A stretch of 64,000 bases of DNA from NCBI GenBank assembly GCA_900544095.1, contig UQTV01000005.1, forward strand, positions 1-64,000, given 5' to 3'. Source of the stretch: an uncultured Collinsella sp. GTDB taxonomy: Bacteria; Actinomycetota; Coriobacteriia; Coriobacteriales; Coriobacteriaceae. This document shows positions 9,774 through 19,003 of the stretch, piece after piece; position 1 is the first letter of the stretch; the number at the start of each line of letters is the position of its first letter. The position numbers and the translations under genes are program-made. The notes beneath the pieces were generated by a model that was not told where the DNA came from, ran no database searches, and saw only the letters and a program-made list of their open reading frames with translations.

Positions 9774-10681
9774 TACTGTTCCTCCAATGCTGAGGCTCCG
9801 CCGACGATCTCGTTAATCTCGGTCGTGATCGAAGCCTGGCGCACGCGACTATACGTGCGGGTAAGGGTCGAGATGATCGCGGTGGCGTTTTCCGTCGCGG
9901 AGTGCATGGCCTTGCGGCGTGCACCCTGCTCGGCAGCCGCCGAATCGATCAGGGCCTGGTAGATGACCGTCAGGATATAAGACGGCACAAGCTTGCCGAG
10001 AACATGCTCGGGAGAGGGCACGAACTCGAACGTGGACGAGATGCGCTTAGGGGCGTCGGTCTCGTTCTTACGCGGACCGTGGGCCATAGCGATCATCTCG
10101 GGGTCGAGCGGCAACAGATGCTCGACGCGAAGCTCCTGATCCACGCGGTTCTTGGCGTGGTGGTAGACAAGCTCGACACGGTCAAGCTCACCGGCACGAT
10201 ACGCATCGCAGATATGAGAGGAGATCATGCGGGCCTGATTGAAATCGGGCTCAGAGGAGTTGCCCTCAAAGTGCATGACAACGTTTGCGCGGTCACGGAA
10301 ATACGTGGCCGGCTTACGCCCGCACGCGATGATCTCGCATTCGATGCCGTCGTTCGCCCAAGAAGCGGCGAGCTTTTCGGCCGTGCGCTCCACCGTCGTA
10401 TTGAAACCGCCGGCAAGGCCGCGGTCCGAGGCAATAACGACAATCAGGCCATGCTTGACGCTCTCATGCTTCTGCAGCATGGGATCGGTGCCCGAACAGG
10501 AGGCGTCGCCGGCGACCGTCAACATGACGTCGGTCAGCGCCTCCTTATAGGGCTCGGCCTGCTTGGAGCGATCGAGGGCACGACGAATCTTGGCCGTAGA
10601 GACCATCTCCATCGTGCGCGTGATCTGCTTGGTCGTGGTAACCGAGGAGATTCGCTTCTTAATGTCGCGAAGGTTGGCCAT
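9773..10681 (-). CDS. atpG: ATP synthase F1 subunit gamma
   Basis: 302 residues. The rotor shaft inside the alpha3beta3 ring. The N-terminal helix DIKKRISSVTTTKQITRTMEMVS and the C-terminal helix RRKAMHSATENATAI...INEIVGGASAL are the conserved coiled-coil halves. The central Rossmann-like part has VVIASDRGLAGGFN. It lies between atpA and atpD, as in most bacteria. Confidence 0.95.
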
Positions 10682-10686
10682 GGGGC

Positions 10687-12285
10687 TTAGTTCTCCTCTG
10701 ATCCAGAAACATCCGAATGGTGCTTGGCCATGAACTGCTGCTTGAAGTCGCCGATGACGCGCAAGAGCTCAGCCTTGGTGTCATCATCGATCTTCTTGGC
10801 GCGAACCTTGTCGAGCAGCGAACCAAAGCCATTGTCCATGTACTCGATGAGCTCGGCACGGAAAGGCAGCACGTCGGCGATCTCCAGGTCATCCAGGAAG
10901 CCCTCGTTGCCAGCGAACAGCGTAACGATCTGCTCGCCAACCTCAAACGGCTTGTAACGCGGCTGCTTCAGGAGCTCGGTCATGCGAGCACCGTGGGTCA
11001 GCTGCTTCTGAGTAGCCTCGTCGAGATCGGAGCCGAACTGCGTAAAGCCAGCGAGCTCCTGATAGGAAGCGAGGTCCAGACGGAGGTTGCCGGCGACCTG
11101 CTTCATGGCCTTGGTCTGCGCATCGCCACCGACGCGGGACACGGAGATACCCACGTCGACTGCCGGGCGCTGACCCTGGAAGAAGAGCTCGGACTGCAGG
11201 TAGATCTGACCATCGGTAATGGAAATGACGTTGGTCGGAATGTAGGCCGAGACGTCGCCGTCCTGGGTCTCGATGATCGGCAGTGCCGTCATGGAGCCGT
11301 AACCGTTCTTCTTGGACATCTTGACGGCACGCTCGAGCAGACGAGAGTGCAGGTAGAAGATGTCGCCAGGATAGGCCTCGCGTCCGGGCGGACGATGCAG
11401 CGTCAGCGACATCTGACGGTAGGCCACAGCCTGCTTGGACAGGTCATCGTAGATGACGAGCACGTGGCCGCCGGGGTTGGTCTCGCTGGCGGGCTTGCCG
11501 TCCTCGCCGTTGTACATAAAGAACTCGCCGATAGCGGCACCGGCCATAGGCGCGATGTACTGCATAGGGGCGGAATCGGCAGCGGTGGCCGAAACGATGA
11601 TGGTGTAGTCGAGCGCACCGTGCTGAGCGAGGGTCTCGCGGATGTTGGCAACCGTGGAGGCCTTCTGGCCGATGGCGACATAGATGCAGACCATGCCCTT
11701 GCCGCGCTGGTTGAGGATAGCGTCGATGGCGATGGCGGTCTTACCGGTCTTACGGTCACCGATGATGAGCTCACGCTGACCGCGGCCAATAGGCACCATG
11801 GAGTCGATAGCGAGCAGACCGGTCTGAACCGGCTCGCACACCGGGGTACGATCGATGACGCCGGGAGCCTTGAACTCGATGGGGCGACGGTGCGTAGCGA
11901 CGATGTCGCCCAGGCCGTCGATGGGCTGGCCGAGCGGATTGACGACGCGGCCGAGCATGGCACGGCTCACGGGGATATCCATAACGCGGCCAGTGGTGCG
12001 GCACTCGTCGCCTTCCTTGATGGAGTCGACGGCACCGAACAGAACGGCGCCGACCTCGTCACGGTCAAGGTTCTGGGCAAGGCCGAAGACGGTCTCACCG
12101 GTATCGGAGCTCTTGAACTCCAGAAGCTCGCCTGCCATGGCGCTCTTGAGGCCGGAGACGCGCGCGATGCCGTCGCCTACCTCGTCGACCGTTGAAACCT
12201 CATGCGTATCGACCGTCGCGGAGAGGCTCGTGAGCTGCTCCTGCAGTTTCTTGGCGATATCCTGGGCATTGAGGGTTTCGGACAT
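10687..12285 (-). CDS. atpA: ATP synthase F1 subunit alpha
   Basis: 532 residues. The non-catalytic nucleotide-binding subunit. The P-loop GDRKTGKTAIAIDAI is near residue 180 (the common form is GDRQTGKT). VSRVGGDAQTKAMKQVAG is the conserved alpha segment near 385. The C-terminal 20 residues (FMAKHHSDVSGSEEN) are a variable tail. The ATG overlaps the atpH stop by one base, which suggests translational coupling. Confidence 0.97.
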   Translation of the reverse strand: MSETLNAQDIAKKLQEQLTSLSATVDTHEVSTVDEVGDGIARVSGLKSAMAGELLEFKSSDTGETVFGLAQNLDRDEVGAVLFGAVDSIKEGDECRTTGRVMDIPVSRAMLGRVVNPLGQPIDGLGDIVATHRRPIEFKAPGVIDRTPVCEPVQTGLLAIDSMVPIGRGQRELIIGDRKTGKTAIAIDAILNQRGKGMVCIYVAIGQKASTVANIRETLAQHGALDYTIIVSATAADSAPMQYIAPMAGAAIGEFFMYNGEDGKPASETNPGGHVLVIYDDLSKQAVAYRQMSLTLHRPPGREAYPGDIFYLHSRLLERAVKMSKKNGYGSMTALPIIETQDGDVSAYIPTNVISITDGQIYLQSELFFQGQRPAVDVGISVSRVGGDAQTKAMKQVAGNLRLDLASYQELAGFTQFGSDLDEATQKQLTHGARMTELLKQPRYKPFEVGEQIVTLFAGNEGFLDDLEIADVLPFRAELIEYMDNGFGSLLDKVRAKKIDDDTKAELLRVIGDFKQQFMAKHHSDVSGSEEN

Positions 12286-12761
12286 TAGGCTTCACCTCCG
12301 TACGAATTAGCAGAGTTTGCGAGGGTCTCCTGCGCGATGCGCAGCTGCGTCTTGACGGAAATGTCACGACGCTCGCCGCGGGCCTCGAGCACCAGGCCGC
12401 CCACGATAGACGGGTCGACCTGCTCGATAAGGAATACCTTGCGGCCGAAGTCCTGCTCGCATTTCTTAGTGATGGTTTGACGCAGCTCGTCGTCGAGCGG
12501 GATCGCCGTGGTGACGGTCACGCCCACTACATCCTCGTCTTCCTCGGCAACATACTTAAAGGCAGCTGCCACCTTGGGAAGAAGGTCGAGCTGGTCGCGC
12601 TTGGACATGGTGTCGAGCACGGCGATGATCTCGGGGCTGGCAGAAGCCAAGCGCTCGATCATCTCGAGGTCCTCGAACACATGGTTCTCGGCCTTAGCGG
12701 CTTCCAGAAGGGAGCGCGCGTAGGTCTCGAGTACCTTGTCCTGATAGCGGCTAGTCGGCAT
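12285..12761 (-). CDS. atpH: ATP synthase F1 subunit delta
   Basis: 158 residues, somewhat shorter than the typical ~175. Delta (OSCP) links F1 to the b-subunit stator. The N-terminal helical bundle (YARSLLEAAKAENHVFEDLEMI) and the C-terminal VDPSIVGGLVLEARGERRDISVKTQL motif are both present. Its start overlaps the end of atpF by 11 bp. Confidence 0.92.
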   Translation of the reverse strand: MPTSRYQDKVLETYARSLLEAAKAENHVFEDLEMIERLASASPEIIAVLDTMSKRDQLDLLPKVAAAFKYVAEEDEDVVGVTVTTAIPLDDELRQTITKKCEQDFGRKVFLIEQVDPSIVGGLVLEARGERRDISVKTQLRIAQETLANSANSYGGEA

Positions 12762-13353
12762 TCAGGCTACCTGCTTCCTGGATGTAGCGCTCGATGAGCT
12801 TCTTCTGCTCGGCATCGTCCTCGAGTGCCTCGCCCACGATCTTGGTGGCGACGGCAACGGACAGGTCGGCGATGGAGCTCGCGGCACCGGCGTAGATGGA
12901 CTTGCGCTCGTCCTCGACGGTCGTATGGGCCTTGGCGATGATCTCCTCAGCCTCCTTGTGAGCAGCCTCGATGATACGGGCGCGCTCGGACTCGGCGTCC
13001 TTACGGGCCTCGAGAACGATGTCGGCAGCCTGACGACGGGCGTCGGTGACGATCGAGTCGGACTCAGCGCGCTTGGCGATAGCCTCCTGCTTGGTCTTCT
13101 CGGCCTCGTCGAGGCTCTCCTCGATCTTCTTGCCGCGCTCCTCCATGGTTTTCATGATGCCCGGCAGGGCAACCTTGGCCAGCACGATCCAGATGATCAG
13201 GAAGGCGATAAGCGCCGGGATGAACTCCGCCATCTTAGGGATGAGGATGTCCGCACCGGCGGCGCCGTCCTCGGCGAACGCGGAAACCGGCATGAGCAGC
13301 GCGGCCGCGGACGCGGAGAGTGCGATCGCGCTCTTCTGGGATGAAAGATTCAT
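12751..13353 (-). CDS. atpF: ATP synthase Fo subunit b
   Basis: 200 residues. The stator stalk: one membrane helix (AFIPALIAFLIIWIVLAKVALPGIM-type, near residue 45), then a long charged helix with the ERGKKIEESLDEAEKTKQEA coiled-coil pattern. Ahead of the membrane helix there is an extra N-terminus that looks like a signal peptide (IALSASAAALLMPVSAFAEDG), which most b subunits lack. It starts with ATG near a moderate ribosome site and follows atpE. Confidence 0.92.
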   Translation of the reverse strand: MNLSSQKSAIALSASAAALLMPVSAFAEDGAAGADILIPKMAEFIPALIAFLIIWIVLAKVALPGIMKTMEERGKKIEESLDEAEKTKQEAIAKRAESDSIVTDARRQAADIVLEARKDAESERARIIEAAHKEAEEIIAKAHTTVEDERKSIYAGAASSIADLSVAVATKIVGEALEDDAEQKKLIERYIQEAGSLNAD

Positions 13354-13368
13354 ACTTGACGCTCCGTG

Positions 13369-13563
13369 CTATTTAACGATCAGCGCGACAACGAAGCCGA
13401 TCAGAGCCAGAGCCTCGCCGAAGGCGGAGCCCATGATGAAGACGGTGAACACGCGGCCCTGGACCTCAGGCTGACGGGCCATAGCACCCGTAGCACCCAG
13501 AGCAGACAGGCCGATAGCAAGACCAGCGCCGATAACACCGAGACCGTAACCGATAACTCCCAC
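13369..13563 (-). CDS. atpE: ATP synthase Fo subunit c
   Basis: 64 residues in two membrane helices joined by the polar loop ARQPEVQGR. The ion-binding carboxylate is Glu50 in GSAFGEALALIG. The residue after it is Ala, not Ser/Thr, so the hydroxyl of the sodium signature is missing and a proton ring is more likely (inference). The start is a GTG preceded by a strong AAAGGAGGAATC ribosome site; the short length is therefore real, not a start error. Confidence 0.93.
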   Translation of the reverse strand: MGVIGYGLGVIGAGLAIGLSALGATGAMARQPEVQGRVFTVFIMGSAFGEALALIGFVVALIVK

Positions 13564-13687
13564 GATTCCTCCTTTGTCGTGCGTGTCTTATTTCACGCAG
13601 GATAACCTTTTTATAACTGCCGGGCTCCATGGGTACGGGCACCGGCGGTTTAACGAATTGCCTTACCTTTAAGGCGCGAACGGAAGA

Positions 13688-14491
13688 CTACTCCTCCTCC
13701 GCGACCTCCTCTGCCTCGGAGACATACACGGCGGTAAGGACCGTGAAGACGTAAGCCTGGATGGCGCCGACCACAAGCTCGATCGCATAGATCAGGATGA
13801 GAATGGCAAGCCAGGCCAGCGAAGGCAGGGCGCCGACGGCGTGGGCCGCGGAAACTTGCTGAAGCAGCGGCTGCATGAACATGCTCGCCATGATGGCGAA
13901 CGAGCCCATGACCACGTGTCCTGCGAACATGTTGCAGAACAGACGGACGGCGAGCGTGATGAGGCGCAGGAAGGTCGAGAAAAGCTCAACGACCCACACG
14001 AGCACGTTCATCGGGAAGCTCACGCCCTGCGGGGCGAGGCTCTTGATGTAGCCGATCACGCCGTGAGCCTTGCATCCGTAGTAGATGAAGTACACGAAGG
14101 CGAAGATGGCGAGCGCGGCAGTGGAGCCGATTGCGCCGGTGCCGGGCTTCATTCCCGGGATCAGGCCGATCATGTTGTTGATCAGGATGAACAGGAAAAG
14201 CGAGCACAGGAACGGGAAGTGCTTCTTCCAGTTCTCACCCACGACGCCCTTGCCGATGTCGTTCTCGACGTACTCGATGATGTACTCGAAACCGTTGACG
14301 AAGAAGCCCTTGGGAACCAAAGTCTGCTTCTTCTTGAACACGGCCAGGACGATCAGGAGCACGATCGTGGAGACGATCAGCCAAAACGAGTACTGCGTGA
14401 TGCCGCAGCTCAGATCGCCCACGACAGGGGTGGAGCTGAACTCGCTGACCAGATGATTAATCTCATCAGGCAGCTTTTCAAAAATTTCCAC
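13688..14491 (-). CDS. atpB: ATP synthase Fo subunit a
   Basis: 267 residues with five to six membrane helices. It forms the ion half-channels against the c ring. The essential arginine lies in ITLAVRLFCNMFAGHVV near residue 195, and the C-terminal LILIYAIELVVGAIQAYVFTVL carries the conserved Glu and Gln. A 124-bp spacer separates it from atpE. Confidence 0.94.
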   Translation of the reverse strand: MEIFEKLPDEINHLVSEFSSTPVVGDLSCGITQYSFWLIVSTIVLLIVLAVFKKKQTLVPKGFFVNGFEYIIEYVENDIGKGVVGENWKKHFPFLCSLFLFILINNMIGLIPGMKPGTGAIGSTAALAIFAFVYFIYYGCKAHGVIGYIKSLAPQGVSFPMNVLVWVVELFSTFLRLITLAVRLFCNMFAGHVVMGSFAIMASMFMQPLLQQVSAAHAVGALPSLAWLAILILIYAIELVVGAIQAYVFTVLTAVYVSEAEEVAEEE

Positions 14492-14494
14492 GAC

Positions 14495-14806
14495 TTACCT
14501 TTCGACCTCATGAGGATCTCGCAGCGCCTTGGCGACGCGAACCGCGCAGGCGGCCATAAAGGCCACGAAGCCGATCGCCTCGCCCAGGAGGAACATGCGA
14601 AATGCCTCTCCGAACAACACAAACACAACCAAGGTAAAGACGAGCAGGGCGACTTCCGAGACCGCGAGACTCACCATACCCTTGAGCATGTCCGCATTCT
14701 GTTTATCGTCAAGAACCGGCTTGAGCGTAAAGACAAAGGGAAGGAAGGCAATTGCGCCCGCGATGGCGCCTGCAACGATAGCGAGCAGATCGGCTATCTG
14801 AAACAC
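14495..14806 (-). CDS. ATP synthase subunit I-like small membrane protein
   Basis: About 103 residues from the GTG at 14806, which has AGTGAGGA upstream at good spacing; the open frame extends to 14881 without a ribosome site. Four hydrophobic segments are visible (ADLLAIVAGAIAGAIAFLPF, VSLAVSEVALLVFTLVVFVL, and FLLGEAIGFVAFMAACAV being the clearest). AtpI-type proteins help assemble the c ring or carry Mg2+. The assignment rests mainly on its place 4 bp ahead of atpB and on the membrane profile; sequence similarity is weak. A gene-free 280-bp stretch upstream (14807-15087) must hold the operon promoter, but I could not fix it. Confidence 0.65.
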   Translation of the reverse strand: MFQIADLLAIVAGAIAGAIAFLPFVFTLKPVLDDKQNADMLKGMVSLAVSEVALLVFTLVVFVLFGEAFRMFLLGEAIGFVAFMAACAVRVAKALRDPHEVER

Positions 14807-15087
14807 TGGCGTCCTCACTTTCCTTTTTAACGCCTCACAGGACAGTTCCCGCCAAACATTGGTGACTATTGTACGAGCCAATCGCTAAAGTACAACCGAA
14901 AAAGCATCGGTTAATACGCACCTGTTCGTTTTCTTAAGACCTTCTTTATGCCGCAGGTACGCTAATACGTTTTTCTCGAACCCCTCAGCGCAAAACGTCC
15001 GTTAACAAGAGCGCGCGTGGACGTCTTTTGCTCGCCCGCGCGCACCATTTCTTCGTATTTTCGACGTTAGCCGGTATGGCCCAGAGA

Positions 15088-15735
15088 TTACAGCGTGCCG
15101 TAGATGCGGTCGCCGGCGTCGCCCAGGCCGGGAACGATGTAGGCGGCCTCGTTGAGATGGTCGTCGATGGCGCACGTATAAATATGTACGTCGGGGTCCT
15201 TTTCGGTCAGTGACTTGAGGCCCTCAGGCGCGGCGACGATGCACAGCATGCGGATGTCCTTGACACCGCGCTCGCGCAGGTAGCTGATGGCCATCTCGGC
15301 CGAACCGCCCGTGGCGAGCATGGGGTCGACGACCAGGCAGATGCGCTGGTCGATATCCTTGGGCATCTTGCAGTAATACTCGTGCGGCTCGTGGGTGACC
15401 TCGTCGCGCTCCATGCCGATGTGGCCCACGCGAGCGGAGGGCACCAGGTCGAGGATGCCGTCGACCATGCCAAGGCCCGCACGCAGGATGGGCACGATGG
15501 CGAGTTTCTTGCCGGCGAGCTGTTTGAACGTGGCAGTAGTGATGGGGGTCTCGACTTCGACGTCTTCCATGGGCAGGTCGCGCATGGCCTCGTAGCCGTC
15601 AAAAAGTGCGAGTTCGCGCACGAGCTGGCGGAACTGGTTGGTGCCGGTGTTTTTGTCGCGCAGAATCGACAGCTTGTGCTGGACGAGCGGGTGATCGACA
15701 AGCGTCACACGGGACGTATCGTAGGTGACGGTCAT
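15088..15735 (-). CDS. upp: uracil phosphoribosyltransferase
   Basis: 215 residues. Salvages uracil to UMP with PRPP. The family N-terminus VTLVDHPLVQHKLSILRDKNTG is present, and the PRPP loop VVDPMLATGGSAEMAI lies near residue 130. VHIYTCAIDDHLNEAAYIVPGLGDAGDRIYGT is the typical uracil-binding C-terminus. The start is the ATG at 15735 preceded by AAAGGGG; an upstream in-frame ATG at 15783 is outside the conserved protein. It follows glpK on the same strand after about 120 bp. Confidence 0.96.
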   Translation of the reverse strand: MTVTYDTSRVTLVDHPLVQHKLSILRDKNTGTNQFRQLVRELALFDGYEAMRDLPMEDVEVETPITTATFKQLAGKKLAIVPILRAGLGMVDGILDLVPSARVGHIGMERDEVTHEPHEYYCKMPKDIDQRICLVVDPMLATGGSAEMAISYLRERGVKDIRMLCIVAAPEGLKSLTEKDPDVHIYTCAIDDHLNEAAYIVPGLGDAGDRIYGTL

Positions 15736-15858
15736 GGGTTGATTGCCCCTTTCGTTGCGGCCGGAAGATGGCCTTGCTGACAAGGCGCATGGCGATGTTG
15801 TTGCCGCGCGCCGTGCATAAGTTTAACGGTTTGTTGTATCGAGCAGCTCGTCGCAACC

Positions 15859-17400
15859 CTACTGAGCGGTGTTGAGCGAACGCTTGACGGCATCACGCCA
15901 ACCAGCGAGATTGCTCTCACGGCGCTCGGCGGACATATGGGGAAGGAAGGTCTTAACGATCTGAGCGTTTTGCTCCAGCTCCTCCAGGTCCTCCCAATAG
16001 CCGACGGCAAGGCCCGCCAAGTACGCGGCACCGATCGCCGTGGTCTCCACCGTCTCGCACTGCAGCACGGGGATATCCAGCAGATCGGCCTGGAATTGCA
16101 TGATGAACTCGTTGCGCGAGGCACCGCCATCGACGGACAGGCGCTCAATCGAAAGTCCCACGTCCTGCTCCATGGCGCGTAGCACGTCATAACTCTGGTA
16201 GGCCATGGACTCGCAGGCCGCACGCACAATGGTCGCGCGACTCGAGGCGCCGGTCAGGCCGCACACGATACCGCGAGCATGCGGGTCCCACCAGGGAGCG
16301 CCCAGACCCGCAAAGGCGGGAACGAAGTAGCAGCCCTCATTGTCGTTGATCGAAGCGGCGAGTTGCGCGGACTCGCTCACACTCGAGATGATGCCCATGT
16401 TGTTGCGCAGCCAGTTCATGGTGGAACCGGCAGCAAAGATGGAGCCCTCGAGTGCATAGCTGATCTTGCCGTCCGCGGCGATACCGATCGTGGAGACCAG
16501 ACCGTTCTTGGATTCGACGACCTCGTCGCCGGTGTTCATGAGCATAAAGCAACCCGTGCCATAGGTGTTTTTGGTCTGGCCGGGATGGAAGCAGCAGTGG
16601 CCGAACAGCGACGCCTGCTGGTCGCCCGCCACGCCCATGATGGGCGGCATGTTGGTCATGATGTCGCTCGCGACGCGGCCGTAGTCGCCCGAGCTCCAAC
16701 GAACCTCGGGCATCATGGAACGTGGAACGTCAAAGAGCGCCAGCAGGTCGTCGTCCCAATCGAGCGTATGGATATTAAAGAGTGCCGTGCGGCTGGCATT
16801 GGTGTAGTCGGTGGCAAAGACCTGACTGCCGGTGAGGTTGTAGATGAGCCAGGTGTCGATGGTGCCGAACATGAGGTCGCCCGCCGCCGCGCTCTCACGC
16901 GCACCGTCGACGTTGTCGAGGATCCACTGCACCTTGGAAGCCGAAAAATACGGATCGAGCGTGAGTCCTGTGCGGGAGCGCACCAGCTCTTCTGCGCCCT
17001 GCTCGACCAGCTCGTCGATCAGAGGTGCGGTGCGACGGCATTGCCACACGATGGCGTTATAGATGGGTTGGCCGCTTATGCGGTCCCACACCACCGTGGT
17101 CTCGCGCTGGTTGGAGATACCGATGGCGGCAATGCGGTCAGAATGGATGCCGCTCTTAAACTGAACCTCCATCATCACGCCGATCTGGCTGGCAAGCACC
17201 TCCGTGGGATCCTGCTCCACCCAGCCGGGGCGCGGGAAGCTGGTTTTGACGCTACGACGCGCCTGGGCGACGATGCAGCCGTACTCGTCGACGATGGTCG
17301 CGAGTACCGAGGTAGTGCCGCAGTCGAGCGCCATGATGTAGGAACCGCCAAAGCTAAACGGGGCGTCTTCCATACCCAGGCTACCTAGATTCAACGACAT
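15859..17400 (-). CDS. glpK: glycerol kinase (FGGY family)
   Basis: 513 residues. Phosphorylates glycerol to sn-glycerol 3-phosphate. The FGGY kinase features are in order: ALDCGTTSVLA near residue 24, the glycerol-kinase GDQQASLFGHCCFHPGQTKNTYG block near 258, and the C-terminal DGGASRNEFIMQFQADLL near 410. The N-terminus is about 15 residues longer than usual; an internal ATG at 17373 could also serve, but the first ATG has AAAGG upstream. No glycerol facilitator or GlpD is nearby. It follows the Sua5-type gene by 13 bp. Confidence 0.92.
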   Translation of the reverse strand: MSLNLGSLGMEDAPFSFGGSYIMALDCGTTSVLATIVDEYGCIVAQARRSVKTSFPRPGWVEQDPTEVLASQIGVMMEVQFKSGIHSDRIAAIGISNQRETTVVWDRISGQPIYNAIVWQCRRTAPLIDELVEQGAEELVRSRTGLTLDPYFSASKVQWILDNVDGARESAAAGDLMFGTIDTWLIYNLTGSQVFATDYTNASRTALFNIHTLDWDDDLLALFDVPRSMMPEVRWSSGDYGRVASDIMTNMPPIMGVAGDQQASLFGHCCFHPGQTKNTYGTGCFMLMNTGDEVVESKNGLVSTIGIAADGKISYALEGSIFAAGSTMNWLRNNMGIISSVSESAQLAASINDNEGCYFVPAFAGLGAPWWDPHARGIVCGLTGASSRATIVRAACESMAYQSYDVLRAMEQDVGLSIERLSVDGGASRNEFIMQFQADLLDIPVLQCETVETTAIGAAYLAGLAVGYWEDLEELEQNAQIVKTFLPHMSAERRESNLAGWRDAVKRSLNTAQ

Positions 17401-17413
17401 CGCTTAAACCTTT

Positions 17414-18157
17414 CTATTGCATCGGGTCGGACAGGACCCGTTCGATCTCTGATGCGGGAAGCGCGCCTTGGCGCAGGATCTGGAGCTCGCCGTGCTGAAA
17501 CGACACGATGGTTGAGGCATCGCGACACGGGGTCTCACCGGCGTCGACGGCCACATCGACCCCCTCCAGGATGCGCTCCTCCACCGTGGCAAAACTTGCC
17601 GGCGCGGGCGCTCCATGCGTGTTGGCGCTGGTGCAGGCAAGAGGGCTGCCGCAGGCGCGGATGAGCGCTTGCACCACGGGCGAGGCCGAAGCGCGAAGTG
17701 CCACCGTGTCGTCGGCGGCACGCATAAAGGTCGGCACGCAGGGGGCAGCCTTAACCACGATAGTCAGGGCACCCGGCCAGCATCGTCGGGCGAGCATGCG
17801 GGCCTCATGAGGGATATCCACGCCATAGCGGTCGAGCGCCTCGGCATCATCGACCAGCCAGGCAACCGTTTGGGTGAGCTCGCGCTGCTTGAGGGTAAAG
17901 ATACGACGATAGCCGGTACCGAGTGCGGGGACCGCGGCGCCGTTGACGGTGGCCTGCGGATCGCGCGGCCACGGCAGAGGTTCACTTGTATCTTGTGGAA
18001 CGGCATCCGAGAAGGCGTTGACTGCCACGGCGACACCGTAGACCGTCTCGGTTGGAATAAGCGCCAGGCCACCGCGACCGAGTAGCTCGGCCGTGCGCTC
18101 GACTGCAAGCCGATGCGGCTCGCGCGCTCCCTCGTATACCCGATAGACCGTCTGCAT
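17414..18157 (-). CDS. Sua5/YciO/YrdC-family L-threonylcarbamoyladenylate synthase
   Basis: 247 residues. This family makes threonylcarbamoyl-AMP for the t6A37 tRNA modification. LIPTETVYGVAV near residue 33 and RRIFTLKQRELTQTVAWLV near 84 are the signature blocks, followed by RRCWPGALTIVVKA and ACTSANTHGAPA. Between the first two blocks there is an insertion of roughly 25-30 residues not seen in compact TsaC proteins. There is no C-terminal Sua5 domain. It is likely the first gene of a tsaC-glpK-upp transcript. Whether it is the housekeeping enzyme or a paralogue cannot be told from this window. Confidence 0.85.
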   Translation of the reverse strand: MQTVYRVYEGAREPHRLAVERTAELLGRGGLALIPTETVYGVAVAVNAFSDAVPQDTSEPLPWPRDPQATVNGAAVPALGTGYRRIFTLKQRELTQTVAWLVDDAEALDRYGVDIPHEARMLARRCWPGALTIVVKAAPCVPTFMRAADDTVALRASASPVVQALIRACGSPLACTSANTHGAPAPASFATVEERILEGVDVAVDAGETPCRDASTIVSFQHGELQILRQGALPASEIERVLSDPMQ

Positions 18158-18291
18158 GTGTATGCCAGCCCCTTACGCCCTGGTGCAAGTTTGTTTACTG
18201 TGGGGCATTCTCGCACGAAACGTTCAATCTATTTGCCCAGAGCGCATGTTGGTTTGGTGAGCGGCTCTAGTAGTCGGTGAAAGTGAGGGGG

Positions 18292-18738
18292 TTATTGGAC
18301 TGCGACGAACTGCTTTGGCCTGCCGGCGTGACGTTCTTGGGCGGCGTAGCGCTCGATGCTGTCTATCGTTATCATCCGACGGCCGTCGACAAGTTCAACA
18401 TCGAGCTTTCCGGCTTTGACCAGCGCGGTAATCCGCGGAGCGGAGACTTTGAGGTCCAGCGCTGCGTCTTTAAATGTTCGGCACGCCGCTTCCCGAGCGT
18501 CCTCGTGGTCGATTTCGACTGAAAGGGCCACGACCTCGGCCGAGCGTTCGTACCCTGCCGGAGTCAAACCGTTGTTGAGGTCGTCGGCCAAAAACGCCAT
18601 CAGTGCCTCGGTGGCATGGGCAATCGCTTCTTCGCGCGTATCGCCATCGGCAAAGGCGCCGGGAATCTGCGGGAAACTGGCGCAGTAACCGTCGTCTTCT
18701 TTTATGAGAACGCAGTCATAGGTAAATCGCTGCCTCAT
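18292..18738 (-). CDS. hicB: HicB-family antitoxin
   Basis: About 148 residues. The N-terminal degenerate RNase-H-like HicB fold reads RFTYDCVLIKEDDGYCASFPQIPGAFADGDTREEAIAHA. The C-terminal part (TALVKAGKLDVELVDGRRMITIDSIERYA) looks like a helix-turn-helix DNA-binding domain. The start is the ATG at 18738 with a perfect GGAGGC ribosome site, 11 bp after the hicA stop, so the toxin gene comes first, as is usual. The protein should neutralise HicA and bind the hicA promoter. Confidence 0.92.
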   Translation of the reverse strand: MRQRFTYDCVLIKEDDGYCASFPQIPGAFADGDTREEAIAHATEALMAFLADDLNNGLTPAGYERSAEVVALSVEIDHEDAREAACRTFKDAALDLKVSAPRITALVKAGKLDVELVDGRRMITIDSIERYAAQERHAGRPKQFVAVQ

Positions 18739-18749
18739 TTTGCCTCCAA

Positions 18750-18935
18750 CTACCATCCAGCTTGGCGACGAATACTTGCCCACGTGCCCTTCTTTGGTCG
18801 ATCACCACCAGAGCCGTTCACGGTGACAACACGGTCACCAGAAACATACTTAGCATGACTACCGACCTGCGCGACCTTCACGAATCCATCGTGCTTGAGT
18901 AGGGCAATGATTTCCCGAAAGGTAGGAGGTTGCAT
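18750..18935 (-). CDS. hicA: HicA-family toxin (mRNA interferase)
   Basis: 61 residues with the double-stranded-RNA-binding-like fold typical of HicA. REIIALLKHDGFVKVAQVGSHAKY contains the catalytic histidine (His27 in GSH), and the C-terminus GTWASIRRQAGW matches the family end. HicA cleaves mRNA in the ribosome A site or free. It is the first gene of a two-gene operon with hicB. Confidence 0.92.
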   Translation of the reverse strand: MQPPTFREIIALLKHDGFVKVAQVGSHAKYVSGDRVVTVNGSGGDRPKKGTWASIRRQAGW

Positions 18936-18960
18936 GGGCCGACCTCTTTCAGCCGTCCTA

Positions 18961-18989
18961 ATTATAAACTACTTTATAATTTTTGCTAA
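18961..18989 (-). promoter_or_regulatory. hicAB promoter with overlapping operator
   Basis: On the minus strand TTAGCA (18989-18984), a 17-bp spacer and TATAAT (18966-18961) form a good promoter 26 bp from hicA. The spacer holds an inverted repeat, ATTATAAA-CTAC-TTTATAAT (18961-18980), that overlaps the -10 and suits HicB autorepression. Confidence 0.65.
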
Positions 18990-19003
18990 CCAGTTAATAA
19001 ATA

